From positions 62,001-126,000 of the forward strand of contig NZ_QAOW01000008.1 in the NCBI RefSeq assembly GCF_003051005.1: a stretch of 64,000 bases of DNA, in the 5' to 3' direction. Source of the stretch: Rhodococcus sp. OK519. GTDB taxonomy: Bacteria > Actinomycetota > Actinomycetes > Mycobacteriales > Mycobacteriaceae. A program made the position numbers and the translations under genes. The notes beneath the pieces were generated by a model, which saw only the letters and a program-made list of their open reading frames with translations, ran no database searches and was not told the DNA's origin. Positions 46,377-54,742 of this stretch are shown one piece after another (position 1 is the stretch's first letter; each line of letters starts with the position of its first letter).

Positions 46377-47318
46377 ATGTCGACATCAGATGCCAGAATC
46401 CGGTCGCAGGATTGGGACGAGGTCTCGCATGTGGTCGCGGACGCCTACTTCCCCCACACACTCACACCCCGCACGCGGTTCCCGGCGGGCGACGTCTTCC
46501 TACGGAACACGGGTACGGGTCCGGTCCGCATCGCCCACCTCGGCTGGGGCGCCGACGTGGCGGTTCAATCCGATCATCCCGGCGCCTACGGCGTGAACAT
46601 TCCGATGACGGGGCGCCTGGACTCCGTGGTCGGCGGGACGGAGGTGTCGTCGGCACCCGGCACCGCGACGGTGTGTCCACCCGATGTCACGACCCGGATC
46701 CCGCACTGGACATCGTCGTGCGAAATCATCGGAGTCCGTTTCGATCACGAGTATCTCGAACGCGAGATGCACCGCATCCTGGGGCGTCCGGGCCGGCCGC
46801 TGCCCCACCAGGTCGACCTCGCCACATCCGCCGGGGCGACGTGGCTCCGGTTCGTCGAATCGCTCGCGGATCAGATGGACGGGCCGCGCTGCCTGCTGCA
46901 CAACGATCTCGTCGCGAGCCAGTTGCTCAGCGCCGTCACCACCGCGTTCGTGCTTGCAGCCGTTCCCGACGACGCTGAGGGCGCCGCCGCCACGCGGCCT
47001 CGAATCGTCAAGCGGGTCATCGACGCGCTCCACGAGAATCCGGCCCGTGCATGGACGGCCGGGGAAATGGCCGAGAAGGCGGGGGTCAGCGTTCGTCGAC
47101 TACAGGAAGGGTTCCGCCAGTACGTGGGACGCAGCCCCACCGAGTACCTCACCGACATCCGCATGGTCCGCGCCCGCGACGAGCTGCTCGACGCACCACC
47201 GGGCGACACGGTCGCCGCCGTCGCGCTCCGCTGGGGGTTTGCGCACTCCGGCCGCTTCGCCGCCGCCTATCGCACCCGGTTCGGCACGTCGCCCTCCGCG
47301 GCGCTCCGGAGTTCCTGA
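46377..47318 (+). CDS. AraC-family regulator with cupin-like sensor
   Basis: A 313-residue AraC protein. Residues about 10-190 resemble the AraC-binding-like domain of the AraC/NimR/feaR group. The C-terminal double helix-turn-helix starts near residue 215 (AGEMAEKAGVSVRRLQEGF) and ends with WGFAHSGRFAAAYRTRFG. The ATG has GGAGG 8 bases before it. It lies 26 bases ahead of the dioxygenase-fold gene and may regulate it. Confidence 0.88.
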   Translation: MSTSDARIRSQDWDEVSHVVADAYFPHTLTPRTRFPAGDVFLRNTGTGPVRIAHLGWGADVAVQSDHPGAYGVNIPMTGRLDSVVGGTEVSSAPGTATVCPPDVTTRIPHWTSSCEIIGVRFDHEYLEREMHRILGRPGRPLPHQVDLATSAGATWLRFVESLADQMDGPRCLLHNDLVASQLLSAVTTAFVLAAVPDDAEGAAATRPRIVKRVIDALHENPARAWTAGEMAEKAGVSVRRLQEGFRQYVGRSPTEYLTDIRMVRARDELLDAPPGDTVAAVALRWGFAHSGRFAAAYRTRFGTSPSAALRSS

Positions 47319-47344
47319 ACACCCGTCCCGCAGAAGGATTCACT

Positions 47345-47920
47345 GTGCTCTTCTCGTTCCGCTTCCCCACCCGCGTATCCACCGGTCCGCGCGCCTCCTC
47401 GCCCGACACCCTCGGTAGTCCGCTCCTGTTGACGGGACGTGTCCACGACAGCGCCGGCCGAGCTGTACGCGGCGCCACGGTGGGGATCCGTCGCAGCGAC
47501 AGCTCGGGCACCGCCCATGCCGGCGCGGAGACGACGTGGACGACGACCGACGGCGACGGCCACTACTCGATTCGGACGACCACTCCTGTGCCGTACCAGA
47601 TTTCAACGCACGGGGCGATCGGATGGTTCATGGCGAACGAGGGTTGGAGCCCGTGGCGCCCCGGCCATCTGCACGTGACCGTCAAGGGGCCGCGGATGCA
47701 CACCACGACCACGCGCCCCTACTTCCGGCGCGACGCGTGGACGCGGCACGACGCCCCCGAATCCGCCCTCCTCGACCTACACCCGGGAGCTGCCGGAATG
47801 GACCGGACCGCTCACGATTTCGTCATGGAACGCCGCGCTCAGCCGTCGACCTTGCGGGCCCCGAGCACATCGGCGAGCAGTTCGTGCGCGATCTCCTCCG
47901 GGTCGCGACGACTGCTCTGA
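47345..47920 (+). CDS. Small intradiol-dioxygenase-fold protein
   Basis: A 191-residue protein with an intradiol ring-cleavage core: GRVHDSAGRAVRGATV, then VPYQIS (Tyr84) and RPGHLHV (His108, His110). The 24- and 26-residue spacing from Tyr84 matches the second tyrosine and two histidine iron ligands of catechol 1,2-dioxygenase. The first tyrosine ligand has no evident counterpart (the region has GTAHAGAETTW) and the N-terminal helical domain is missing. The GTG start has AGAAGGA 6 bases upstream. The last 27 or so residues are read antisense through the end of dnaX, so the natural stop may have been lost. Confidence 0.65.
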   Translation: MLFSFRFPTRVSTGPRASSPDTLGSPLLLTGRVHDSAGRAVRGATVGIRRSDSSGTAHAGAETTWTTTDGDGHYSIRTTTPVPYQISTHGAIGWFMANEGWSPWRPGHLHVTVKGPRMHTTTTRPYFRRDAWTRHDAPESALLDLHPGAAGMDRTAHDFVMERRAQPSTLRAPSTSASSSCAISSGSRRLL

Positions 47921-49983
47921 TCGACCGGCACGGCAGCCTCGGCCATCATCTCTTCCTCGTCCTCCGGCGTGCTGGGCGGAGGCGGGGCGTCGTAGTCGTA
48001 GTCGCCGGGCGGCGGACCGGGATCGTCGGGGTAGTCCGGCGCCTCGGGCGGCGGAATGTCGTCGTCCCGCGGAGTCGCCGGCCGCTGCGGGCCTGCCGCC
48101 ACGGCGCGCTCCTGACTGGGCCGTGAGAACTTAGGTGCTGCAGCGGCTTTCGCCTGCGGAGCGGACGTCGCCGCCGCCTGCTGCACCGGCGCGGAACCAT
48201 GCTCGCAGGTGACGTCCCAGTCGCCACCGAACACGTCCTGCATCGCCGCACGGATCACGTCGGTGTTGCGCGCCTCGACGAGCCGCTGCACCAGCGGAGC
48301 CGAGTCGTGAGCGAGGACCAGGCGGCTGCCGTCGACCGCACGGACCGCGGCACCGGACAACATGACCTCGACGGTGCGGCTCCGCTCCCGCACCTTCGCG
48401 CGCACCTCGGACCACACCGCGCGCACCCCGGCAGTGTCCGGGCGTCCGGCCGACACCGGTTCCGCCGGAACGGGTTCCGGCTCGGGCACGAACTCGGGCT
48501 CCGGTGCAGACGCCGGGGCCTGTGAGACAGGCTCGGACGCCGCTGGTTGCGGGGCCGGTGCGGGCGCCGGCGACGGAACCTCCACCACGGGACGCTCGGC
48601 CACCGGCTGAGGTTCCGGCTGACGCTGGGGCTGGGGTTCCGACGGCGGCTGCGGGGCAGCGAGAACCGCCTCGACCTCGCGCCGCTGCGACGGACGCTGG
48701 TACTGAGGACCGGACGCGGGGGGCTCTGCAGCGGCCGGGCGCAGCGGGGCGACGGGCGCGGCAGCGGGTGCCGGTGCTGATGCGGCAGCGGGTGCTGATG
48801 CGGGTGCCGGTACGGAAGAAGCAGTCGGGATGACGACGCCCCGCTCGATCCGCTCGAGCCGTTGCAGCACAGCAGATTCCGCGTCGGTCGCGGATGGCAG
48901 CAGCATCCGTGCGCACATCACCTCGAGCAGCAGGCGCGGCGCCGTCGCACCGCGCATATCGCCGAGTCCGTCGTGCACCAATTCGGCGTAGCGGGCCAGC
49001 GTGGCGGGGCCGATGCGTTCGGCCTCCTCACGCATCCGCTCGAGGACGTCGCCAGGGGCGTCGACCAGGCCTCGCTCTCCTGCGTCGGGCACGGCCCGCA
49101 TGAGGATGAGGTCACGCAACCGCTCGAGCAGGTCGACGGCGAAGCGGCGCGGATCGTGCCCGGCGTCCATCACCTTGTCGACGGTGCCGAACAGGCCGGC
49201 GCCGTCGTTGGCGGCAAGCGCGTCGACGGCCTCGTCGATCAGCGCGACATCGGTGACGCCGAGCAGCGCGAGCGCCCGCGCATACCTCACGCCCTCGTCA
49301 CCGGCGCCGGCGAGGAGTTGGTCGAGCACGCTCAGCGAGTCACGCGGTGAGCCGCCACCGGCGCGGATGACGAGCGGGAACACGGCGTCCTCGACCGCGA
49401 CGTGCTCCTGCGCGCAGATCTTCTCGAGCAGCCCACGCATGGTCGACGGCGCCAACAGCCGGAACGGGTAGTGGTGTGTACGCGACCGAATGGTCGGCAG
49501 CACCTTCTCGGGCTCGGTGGTCGCGAAGATGAAGATGAGGTGCTCCGGCGGCTCCTCGACGATCTTGAGGAGCGCGTTGAAGCCCGCGGTGGTGACCATG
49601 TGCGCCTCGTCGACGATGAACACCCGGTACCGCGACTCGGCAGGCGCGTAGAACGCGCGGTCACGCAGCTCGCGGGTGTCCTCCACACCGCCGTGGCTGG
49701 CGGCGTCGAGTTCGATGACGTCGAGGTTGCCGGTACCACCGGGACCGAGCGCGATGCACGACGAGCATTCGCCGCACGGCCGGGACGTGGGCCCCTGCAC
49801 GCAGTTGAGCGACCGCGCCAGGATGCGGGCCGACGACGTCTTGCCACAGCCGCGCGGACCCGAGAACAGGTAGGCGTGGTTGATGCGTCCGGCGTCGAGT
49901 GCGGTGCTCAGGGGCTCGGTGACGTGCTCCTGACCCACCACCTCCGCGAACGAAGCTGGTCGATACTTCCGGTACAGGGCCAC
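47839..49983 (-). CDS. dnaX: DNA polymerase III subunit gamma/tau
   Basis: A 714-residue clamp-loader ATPase. Walker A GPRGCGKTS is at residues 42-50, a zinc module (Cys in NCVQGPTSRPCGECSSC) follows near 62-79, and Walker B is VFIVDEAHMVT. Residues about 385-520 form a long Pro/Ala/Glu-rich linker before the tau C-terminal domain (about 530-600) and an acidic tail. The GTG at 49983 has TAGTCT 6 bases upstream, so the mRNA may be leaderless. Its 3' end overlaps 82 bases of the converging dioxygenase-fold gene. Confidence 0.96.
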   Translation of the reverse strand: MALYRKYRPASFAEVVGQEHVTEPLSTALDAGRINHAYLFSGPRGCGKTSSARILARSLNCVQGPTSRPCGECSSCIALGPGGTGNLDVIELDAASHGGVEDTRELRDRAFYAPAESRYRVFIVDEAHMVTTAGFNALLKIVEEPPEHLIFIFATTEPEKVLPTIRSRTHHYPFRLLAPSTMRGLLEKICAQEHVAVEDAVFPLVIRAGGGSPRDSLSVLDQLLAGAGDEGVRYARALALLGVTDVALIDEAVDALAANDGAGLFGTVDKVMDAGHDPRRFAVDLLERLRDLILMRAVPDAGERGLVDAPGDVLERMREEAERIGPATLARYAELVHDGLGDMRGATAPRLLLEVMCARMLLPSATDAESAVLQRLERIERGVVIPTASSVPAPASAPAAASAPAPAAAPVAPLRPAAAEPPASGPQYQRPSQRREVEAVLAAPQPPSEPQPQRQPEPQPVAERPVVEVPSPAPAPAPQPAASEPVSQAPASAPEPEFVPEPEPVPAEPVSAGRPDTAGVRAVWSEVRAKVRERSRTVEVMLSGAAVRAVDGSRLVLAHDSAPLVQRLVEARNTDVIRAAMQDVFGGDWDVTCEHGSAPVQQAAATSAPQAKAAAAPKFSRPSQERAVAAGPQRPATPRDDDIPPPEAPDYPDDPGPPPGDYDYDAPPPPSTPEDEEEMMAEAAVPVDQSSRRDPEEIAHELLADVLGARKVDG

Positions 49984-49989
49984 GGCGAA

Positions 49990-49995
49990 AGACTA
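49990..49995 (-). promoter_or_regulatory. Candidate -10 hexamer for leaderless dnaX mRNA
   Basis: TAGTCT on the minus strand ends 6 bases before the GTG start and no Shine-Dalgarno sequence is seen. Confidence 0.45.
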
Positions 49996-50168
49996 CCGGC
50001 GACCCGCGACAGTCCGGCGCAGGACCGGGCCACAGTGGCACGGCGCGACGCGAGTGGCGAGAGGATTCCGAAACACAGAAGCAACATGCTCGCCCCGCCA
50101 CCGAAACTGCGACCGGCGATCGTCGATTCTCGCGTGCGGTGACACCCCGCCGGTGAGGAGAAGTTCAC

Positions 50169-51485
50169 ATGCTCGAGACGATCGATCCCGCGACCACCGC
50201 GTGGCTGCTGGTCAGCACCGCACTGGTCCTGCTGATGACGCCCGGCCTCGCCCTGTTCTACGGCGGCATGGTCCGCTCCAAGGGCGTCCTCAACATGATC
50301 ATGATGAGCTTCATCTCGATTGCTCTGGTCACGGTGGTGTGGTTGTTCGTCGGCTACAGCCTCGCGTTCGGCGACGACGTCGGCGGCGGACTGATCGGAG
50401 GCCTCGAGCACTTCGGCATGGCCGGGATCACGCCCGACACCGCCCGGTCGGGCGTGCCCGAGTTCCTGTTCGCGACGTTCCAGTTGACGTTCGCGATCCT
50501 CACCGCCGCCCTCATCAGCGGGGCGATCGCCGACCGCGCCAAGTTCTCGTCGTGGATGGTCTTCGTTCCGGTGTGGGCACTGCTGGTCTACGTGCCCGTC
50601 GCGCACTGGGTATGGGGTCCGGACGGCTGGATCGCCAAGCTCGGCGCGCTCGACTTCGCGGGCGGCCTGGTGGTCGAGATCGTCTCCGGCGCGTCCGCCC
50701 TGGCCCTCGCCGTCGTGCTCGGGCCGCGCATCGGGTTCCGCAGCGAGCCGATGCGTCCGCACAACCTGCCGATGGTGCTGCTCGGCGTCGGGCTGCTGTG
50801 GTTCGGCTGGTTCGGCTTCAACGCCGGATCCGCGATGGCCGCCGACGGCACCGCCGCCGCGGTCTTCCTCAACACCCTCGTCGCCGGCTGCACCGGCCTG
50901 CTCGGCTGGCTGTTCGTCGAACAGAAGCGGGACGGCCACCCCACCACGTTCGGTGCCGCGTCGGGTGTCGTCGCCGGCCTCGTCGCGATCACCCCGTCGT
51001 GCGGCTGGGTCGGCATGGTCGGCGCCGCGGTCATCGGCATCGTCGCGGGAGCCGTCTGCTCGTTCGCAGTCGGCTGGAAGTTCCGTTTCGGCTACGACGA
51101 CTCCCTCGACGTCGTCGGCGTACACCTCGTCGGCGGCGTCGTCGGCACCGTACTCATCGGCCTGCTCGCCTCGGAGGTCATGACCGGCGGCGTCGAGGGC
51201 CTCTTCTACGGTGGCGGGTTCGCCCAGCTCGGCAAGCAGATCCTGGCGGTCGCCGTCGTCGGCCTCTACGCCTTCGGTGTCACCTACGGCCTCGGCAAGC
51301 TCATCGACCGGCTCATCGGTTTCCGCGTCACCGCCGAACAGGAGACGTCCGGCATCGACCTCGCGCTGCACGCCGAGTCCGCCTACGAGCACGCCGTCCT
51401 CGCGCACGGCGCGCCGGCCGGGCCGTTCTCCCGGGAGCACGAGCGTCCGCGGCCGCGTCCGGAGCCGGAGCCCGACGCGGTCTGA
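50169..51485 (+). CDS. amt: Ammonium transporter
   Basis: A 438-residue Amt/MEP protein with eleven hydrophobic segments. Family marks include the first helix TPGLALFYGGMVR, the substrate-site DFAGGLVVEIVSG (with the conserved Asp; His is replaced in VVEIVSG versus the usual VVHI), GFNAGSA and the second pore His in VGVHLVGGVVGT. The C-terminal tail is longer and Pro/Arg/Glu-rich. No glnK or glnD follows, so PII control, if any, is in trans. The first His-to-Glu change is known from fungal and some bacterial Amt proteins. Confidence 0.92.
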   Translation: MLETIDPATTAWLLVSTALVLLMTPGLALFYGGMVRSKGVLNMIMMSFISIALVTVVWLFVGYSLAFGDDVGGGLIGGLEHFGMAGITPDTARSGVPEFLFATFQLTFAILTAALISGAIADRAKFSSWMVFVPVWALLVYVPVAHWVWGPDGWIAKLGALDFAGGLVVEIVSGASALALAVVLGPRIGFRSEPMRPHNLPMVLLGVGLLWFGWFGFNAGSAMAADGTAAAVFLNTLVAGCTGLLGWLFVEQKRDGHPTTFGAASGVVAGLVAITPSCGWVGMVGAAVIGIVAGAVCSFAVGWKFRFGYDDSLDVVGVHLVGGVVGTVLIGLLASEVMTGGVEGLFYGGGFAQLGKQILAVAVVGLYAFGVTYGLGKLIDRLIGFRVTAEQETSGIDLALHAESAYEHAVLAHGAPAGPFSREHERPRPRPEPEPDAV

Positions 51486-51749
51486 CCGGCCGCCTCTCCA
51501 AGAGCTGGGCTCGTCGGTCGCGAGCCACATTCCGTCGGTCATCCCTCGCCACCCTCAGCAGGCCTACGACCGCGGTGGTGCAGGCCACGATGCTTTCGGG
51601 GATAAACGTGGCTGGTCAGGTCGCGGCCCACTCACCGTGTCCGCGGCTCGCGACCAGCGCACGCGCGCGGGACGTCGAGACAACTCAGCAGCCGGCGACC
51701 TTGCCGATCGGCCGACACATGAACGTCCAGCCGCACTGTTGGATCGGCT
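51486..51749. other. Gene-free spacer at the left edge of the TetR/MetA cassette
   Basis: No frame here gives a recognisable protein. It separates amt from the converging TetR gene. No inverted or direct repeat typical of an insertion element was seen. Confidence 0.5.
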
Positions 51750-52406
51750 TCACGCCTGGGTGTGTTGCTCAGCGGCGTCGAACGCGGGCGCCAGCGGCGC
51801 AAGCGCTGCACGGAGCTGGTCGGGCAGCGAGCCGGAGGGCACAACCAGTCCTCCGGCAGTGAAGGTCTCGGCGACCTCCGTCTTTCTGGTCGGCTGAAGC
51901 CAGCCCTCCAGCGCGATGCGAACTGCCGCGGCCACGCTTGCTGCGAGGACGCGGGCCGTGTGCGCTCCGGGATCGTCCAGGCGTTCGGCAATCACCACCG
52001 TGAGCGGGGGCTCGATGCCGGCGGTGGCATCGAGAAAGGCGTCGCGCAGGGCGGTTTGGGTGATGATCAGCAGCAGCGCCTCGTGATCGCGCTCGCCGGT
52101 GCCCGTGTATTGCTCGATCACTGCATCGGTGACGGCGTCAGCCAGGCGTACTCCCGCGGGGTGGGCCGCGACCGCCGCTGCGATGCGCGCCTCCCGGTCT
52201 TCGGTGACCGCGGAGACGATCGCCTGCTCGCGGCTGGCGAAGTAGTTGTTGTAGGTGCGGGGCGAAACCCCGGCCGCTTCGGCGATGTCCTCGACCCGAA
52301 CCTGGCCCGGTCCGCGCTCCACGGCCAATCGCAGGGCGGCCTCTCGTAGTGCCTCGCGCGTGGCCTGTTTCTTCCGCTCCCGCAGCCCTGGTCGTTGGGT
52401 TGTCAC
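51750..52406 (-). CDS. TetR-family regulator
   Basis: A 218-residue TetR protein: helix-turn-helix at about residues 25-60 (RVEDIAEAAGVSPRTYNNYF) and a helical ligand domain. The start is uncertain; the GTG at 52406 and another four-and-more codons upstream are possible, without a strong ribosome-binding site. It is divergent from the gene at 52522, with a long palindrome between them. Confidence 0.85.
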   Translation of the reverse strand: MTTQRPGLRERKKQATREALREAALRLAVERGPGQVRVEDIAEAAGVSPRTYNNYFASREQAIVSAVTEDREARIAAAVAAHPAGVRLADAVTDAVIEQYTGTGERDHEALLLIITQTALRDAFLDATAGIEPPLTVVIAERLDDPGAHTARVLAASVAAAVRIALEGWLQPTRKTEVAETFTAGGLVVPSGSLPDQLRAALAPLAPAFDAAEQHTQA

Positions 52407-52432
52407 GGTGACAGCGTTCCACACAGGACTGC

Positions 52433-52470
52433 GTGCGCGCAAAGTTGCATAGACGCAAACTTGCGCGCAC
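52433..52470. promoter_or_regulatory. 38-bp inverted repeat, probable TetR operator
   Basis: Arms GTGCGCGCAA (52433-52442) and TTGCGCGCAC (52461-52470) are perfectly inverted, and the inner AGTTGC/GCAAAC pair extends the symmetry with two mismatches. It fills the divergent spacer between the TetR gene and the gene at 52522, and includes the pattern TTGC-GCAA twice. Confidence 0.65.
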
Positions 52471-52521
52471 GCATGTTTAATGTCAGTCTCGACGCCACCA
52501 AGACCGAGAGGGGACGCCACC

Positions 52522-53607
52522 ATGCGAGCAAGAGGAATGACCTACGACACCGGATTCGTCGTGCACGGCCAGTCATCCCGCGAGCACTTCGACCTCGAGG
52601 TCGTCCGGCGCGAGCTGGCCATCATCCGCGACGACCTGCACTGCAACGCGATCCAGATCATCGGCGGCGACCCGGAACGACTGGAGCTGGCCGGCCGTGC
52701 CGCCGCTGAACTCGACCTGGAGGTCTGGCTCTCGCCCTATCCGCTGGAACTGCATCCTGAGCAGATCCTCAGCCTCTTCCGCGACTGCGCCGAGCGGGCG
52801 GAACAGCTCCGGCAGCAGGGGGCCACAGTCGTGTTCGTCGCAGGGGTCGAGCTGAGCGTGATGAACCACGGATTCCTGCCCGGAGCGAGCCCTGAGGAAC
52901 GGGTCGAGCAACTGATTGCCCCACCCGAGCGGCGGGCCGAAGCGATGCGTGAACTCGGCGTGCGTATCAACGCGTTCCTCCGCGACGCCGCGGCCACGGT
53001 CCGCGAGCGCTTCCACGGCACACTCACCTACGCAGCAATCCAATTCGAGCAGGTCGACTGGACTCCCTTCGACATGGTGACGTTCGAGCTGATCCGCTCT
53101 GCCGAGGTCGCCGACCAGTTCCGGGACGCCGTGCGCACCCTGGCTCGAGGCCCGAAGCCGCTCGCCGTCACCGGGTTCGGCACCGCGGCATATCACGGCG
53201 CGGGCGACCGCGGTGGACGGGTGCTGGAAGTGGTCGAGCACGACCCGGAAACCAAGGCGCCCGTGCGGCTGAACGGCGTGTACGAGCGTGACGAGGCCGG
53301 CCAGGCCACATATCTGAGCGAGTTGCTGGAGATCTTCGAGGCCGAGGGTGTGGACAGCGCCTTCGTGTACTTGTTCGCCTTGCCCGGATACCCACACCGC
53401 CCGGACGGTGACCCCAGGGACGACTTGGACCGGGCGGGCCTGGGCATCGTCAAACTACTCGAAGGACGCCGGGGACAGACCTACCCCGACATGGAATGGG
53501 AACCCAAGGCCGCCTTCACCGCAGTGGCGCACCGGTATCGGGGAATTGTCGAGGGGACTGACTCAGCCGGTCAGACCTCACCTGGAACGAACGGCGTCTC
53601 CTGGTAG
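52522..53607 (+). CDS. Conserved actinobacterial protein, TIM-barrel/glycoside-hydrolase-like
   Basis: A 361-residue protein of a family I know from actinobacteria, sometimes labelled 'abortive infection protein' without experimental support. Features are ELAIIRDDLHCNAIQIIGG, EVWLSPYPLELHPEQIL, FVAGVELSVMNHGFLPG (Glu in a VELS context) and PLAVTGFGTAAYHGA. The repeating strand-helix pattern with Glu near strand ends resembles a (beta/alpha)8 glycosidase fold; the second acid position reads VTGFG where relatives have VTEFG, so one catalytic Glu may be lost. ATG at 52522 with GAGAGGGG upstream. It is the likely target of the divergent TetR. Confidence 0.6.
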   Translation: MRARGMTYDTGFVVHGQSSREHFDLEVVRRELAIIRDDLHCNAIQIIGGDPERLELAGRAAAELDLEVWLSPYPLELHPEQILSLFRDCAERAEQLRQQGATVVFVAGVELSVMNHGFLPGASPEERVEQLIAPPERRAEAMRELGVRINAFLRDAAATVRERFHGTLTYAAIQFEQVDWTPFDMVTFELIRSAEVADQFRDAVRTLARGPKPLAVTGFGTAAYHGAGDRGGRVLEVVEHDPETKAPVRLNGVYERDEAGQATYLSELLEIFEAEGVDSAFVYLFALPGYPHRPDGDPRDDLDRAGLGIVKLLEGRRGQTYPDMEWEPKAAFTAVAHRYRGIVEGTDSAGQTSPGTNGVSW

Positions 53608-54485
53608 ACGCAGTAGTTCAGCCAGTTGGAATACAGCAGGTGCCCGTGGCCGCGCCATCGATTGAGCGGGATGGCAGTGGGATCGTCGCCGGGGAAATAG
53701 TGCGCAGGAGCTGGGATCGGCAGCCCCTGCTCGCTGTCGCGGCGGTACTCACTTGCCAAGGTGTCCGCATCATATTCCGGGTGACCGGTCACGAAGACCT
53801 GGCGGCCGTCCGCGGTGGCTGCCAGGTAGACCCCGGCCTCTTCGCTCACCGCCAACACGTCGACCTCACCGGAGGCCTCGATGTCGGCGGCGTGAACATC
53901 GGTGTGCCGTGAGTGCGGCGCTAGGAACTCGTCGTCGAACCCGGTGACGATCGGCGACCCCGCACCAGTGATCCGATGGGAGAATACACCGGAGATCTTC
54001 TGTGGGACTTCATGTTTGCGGACACCGTAGTAATGGTAGAGGGCCGCCTGCGCACCCCAGCAGACGTGCAGAGTCGACTGCACGGCACTGCGTGCCCAGT
54101 CGAGGATCTTGGTCATCTCCGGCCAGTAGTCGACATCCTCGAAGTCGAGTTTCTCGATCGGCGCCCCCGTAATGATGAGGCCGTCGAAATGCATGTGGGC
54201 CACATCATCGAAAGTTGAGTAGAACGCTTCGAGATGCTCTGCAGAAGTGGTACGCGAGACATGGCTGGCCATGTGCAGCAGAGTGATCTCGATCTGCAGC
54301 GGATTATTGCTGAGCAACCGCAGCAGCTGCGTCTCGGTGCTGACCTTCATCGGCATCAGATTCAAAATGGCGATCCGCATAGGGCGAATATCCTGATGTC
54401 CGGCACGCTCGTCGGACATGACAAAGATTCGCTCCGCCTCCAGGATGGCCTTGGCGGGAAGATCGCGCGGCACAGTAACAGGCAT
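53571..54485 (-). CDS. metA: Homoserine O-acetyltransferase, MetA family
   Basis: A 304-residue MetA enzyme. The nucleophile is Cys142 (HVCWGAQAAL), and His235 and Glu237 (TGHPEYD) complete the site. Glu111 (APIEKLDFED) is the residue that in Bacillus-type MetA selects acetyl-CoA, while Gly selects succinyl-CoA; acetylation is thus expected. It makes O-acetylhomoserine for methionine synthesis. Actinobacteria normally use the unrelated MetX, so this gene looks acquired. Its 3' end overlaps the converging gene by 37 bases. A TAAGCT hexamer 8 bases before the ATG may be its promoter. Confidence 0.92.
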   Translation of the reverse strand: MPVTVPRDLPAKAILEAERIFVMSDERAGHQDIRPMRIAILNLMPMKVSTETQLLRLLSNNPLQIEITLLHMASHVSRTTSAEHLEAFYSTFDDVAHMHFDGLIITGAPIEKLDFEDVDYWPEMTKILDWARSAVQSTLHVCWGAQAALYHYYGVRKHEVPQKISGVFSHRITGAGSPIVTGFDDEFLAPHSRHTDVHAADIEASGEVDVLAVSEEAGVYLAATADGRQVFVTGHPEYDADTLASEYRRDSEQGLPIPAPAHYFPGDDPTAIPLNRWRGHGHLLYSNWLNYCVYQETPFVPGEV

Positions 54486-54742
54486 CGCCCAGCAGCTTAG
54501 TCCGCGTCCAGTTGCCGGCAGGGACCGGAGCTTCGATAGCTCCAGCGGCGCGTCGCGAGAACAGCGTCGCAAGACAAGTCGCAAACACAATCTGTGCGCA
54601 TAATCGAACGCAACCTCATCCGCGAACGCGCCTTCGCCGACCTCGTCACCGCCCGAGCCGGCCCGGCAGTCCCACAGCTCTTCCTCGGGACCGGCGGACG
54701 GCGCTACCGTGGTCTGTAACGCCGTTCCGGAGGAGGTTCGCT

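Noticed and set aside
54594-54719. 41-codon plus-strand frame between metA and the VOC gene
   Set aside because: Looks protein-like (RERAFADLVTARAG) but is too short to assign; perhaps the end of a lost gene at the cassette edge.
54512-54742. 77-codon N-terminal extension of the VOC gene at 54743
   Set aside because: The extension is Arg/Pro-rich without VOC features, and GGAGGAGG stands 6 bases before the GTG at 54743.
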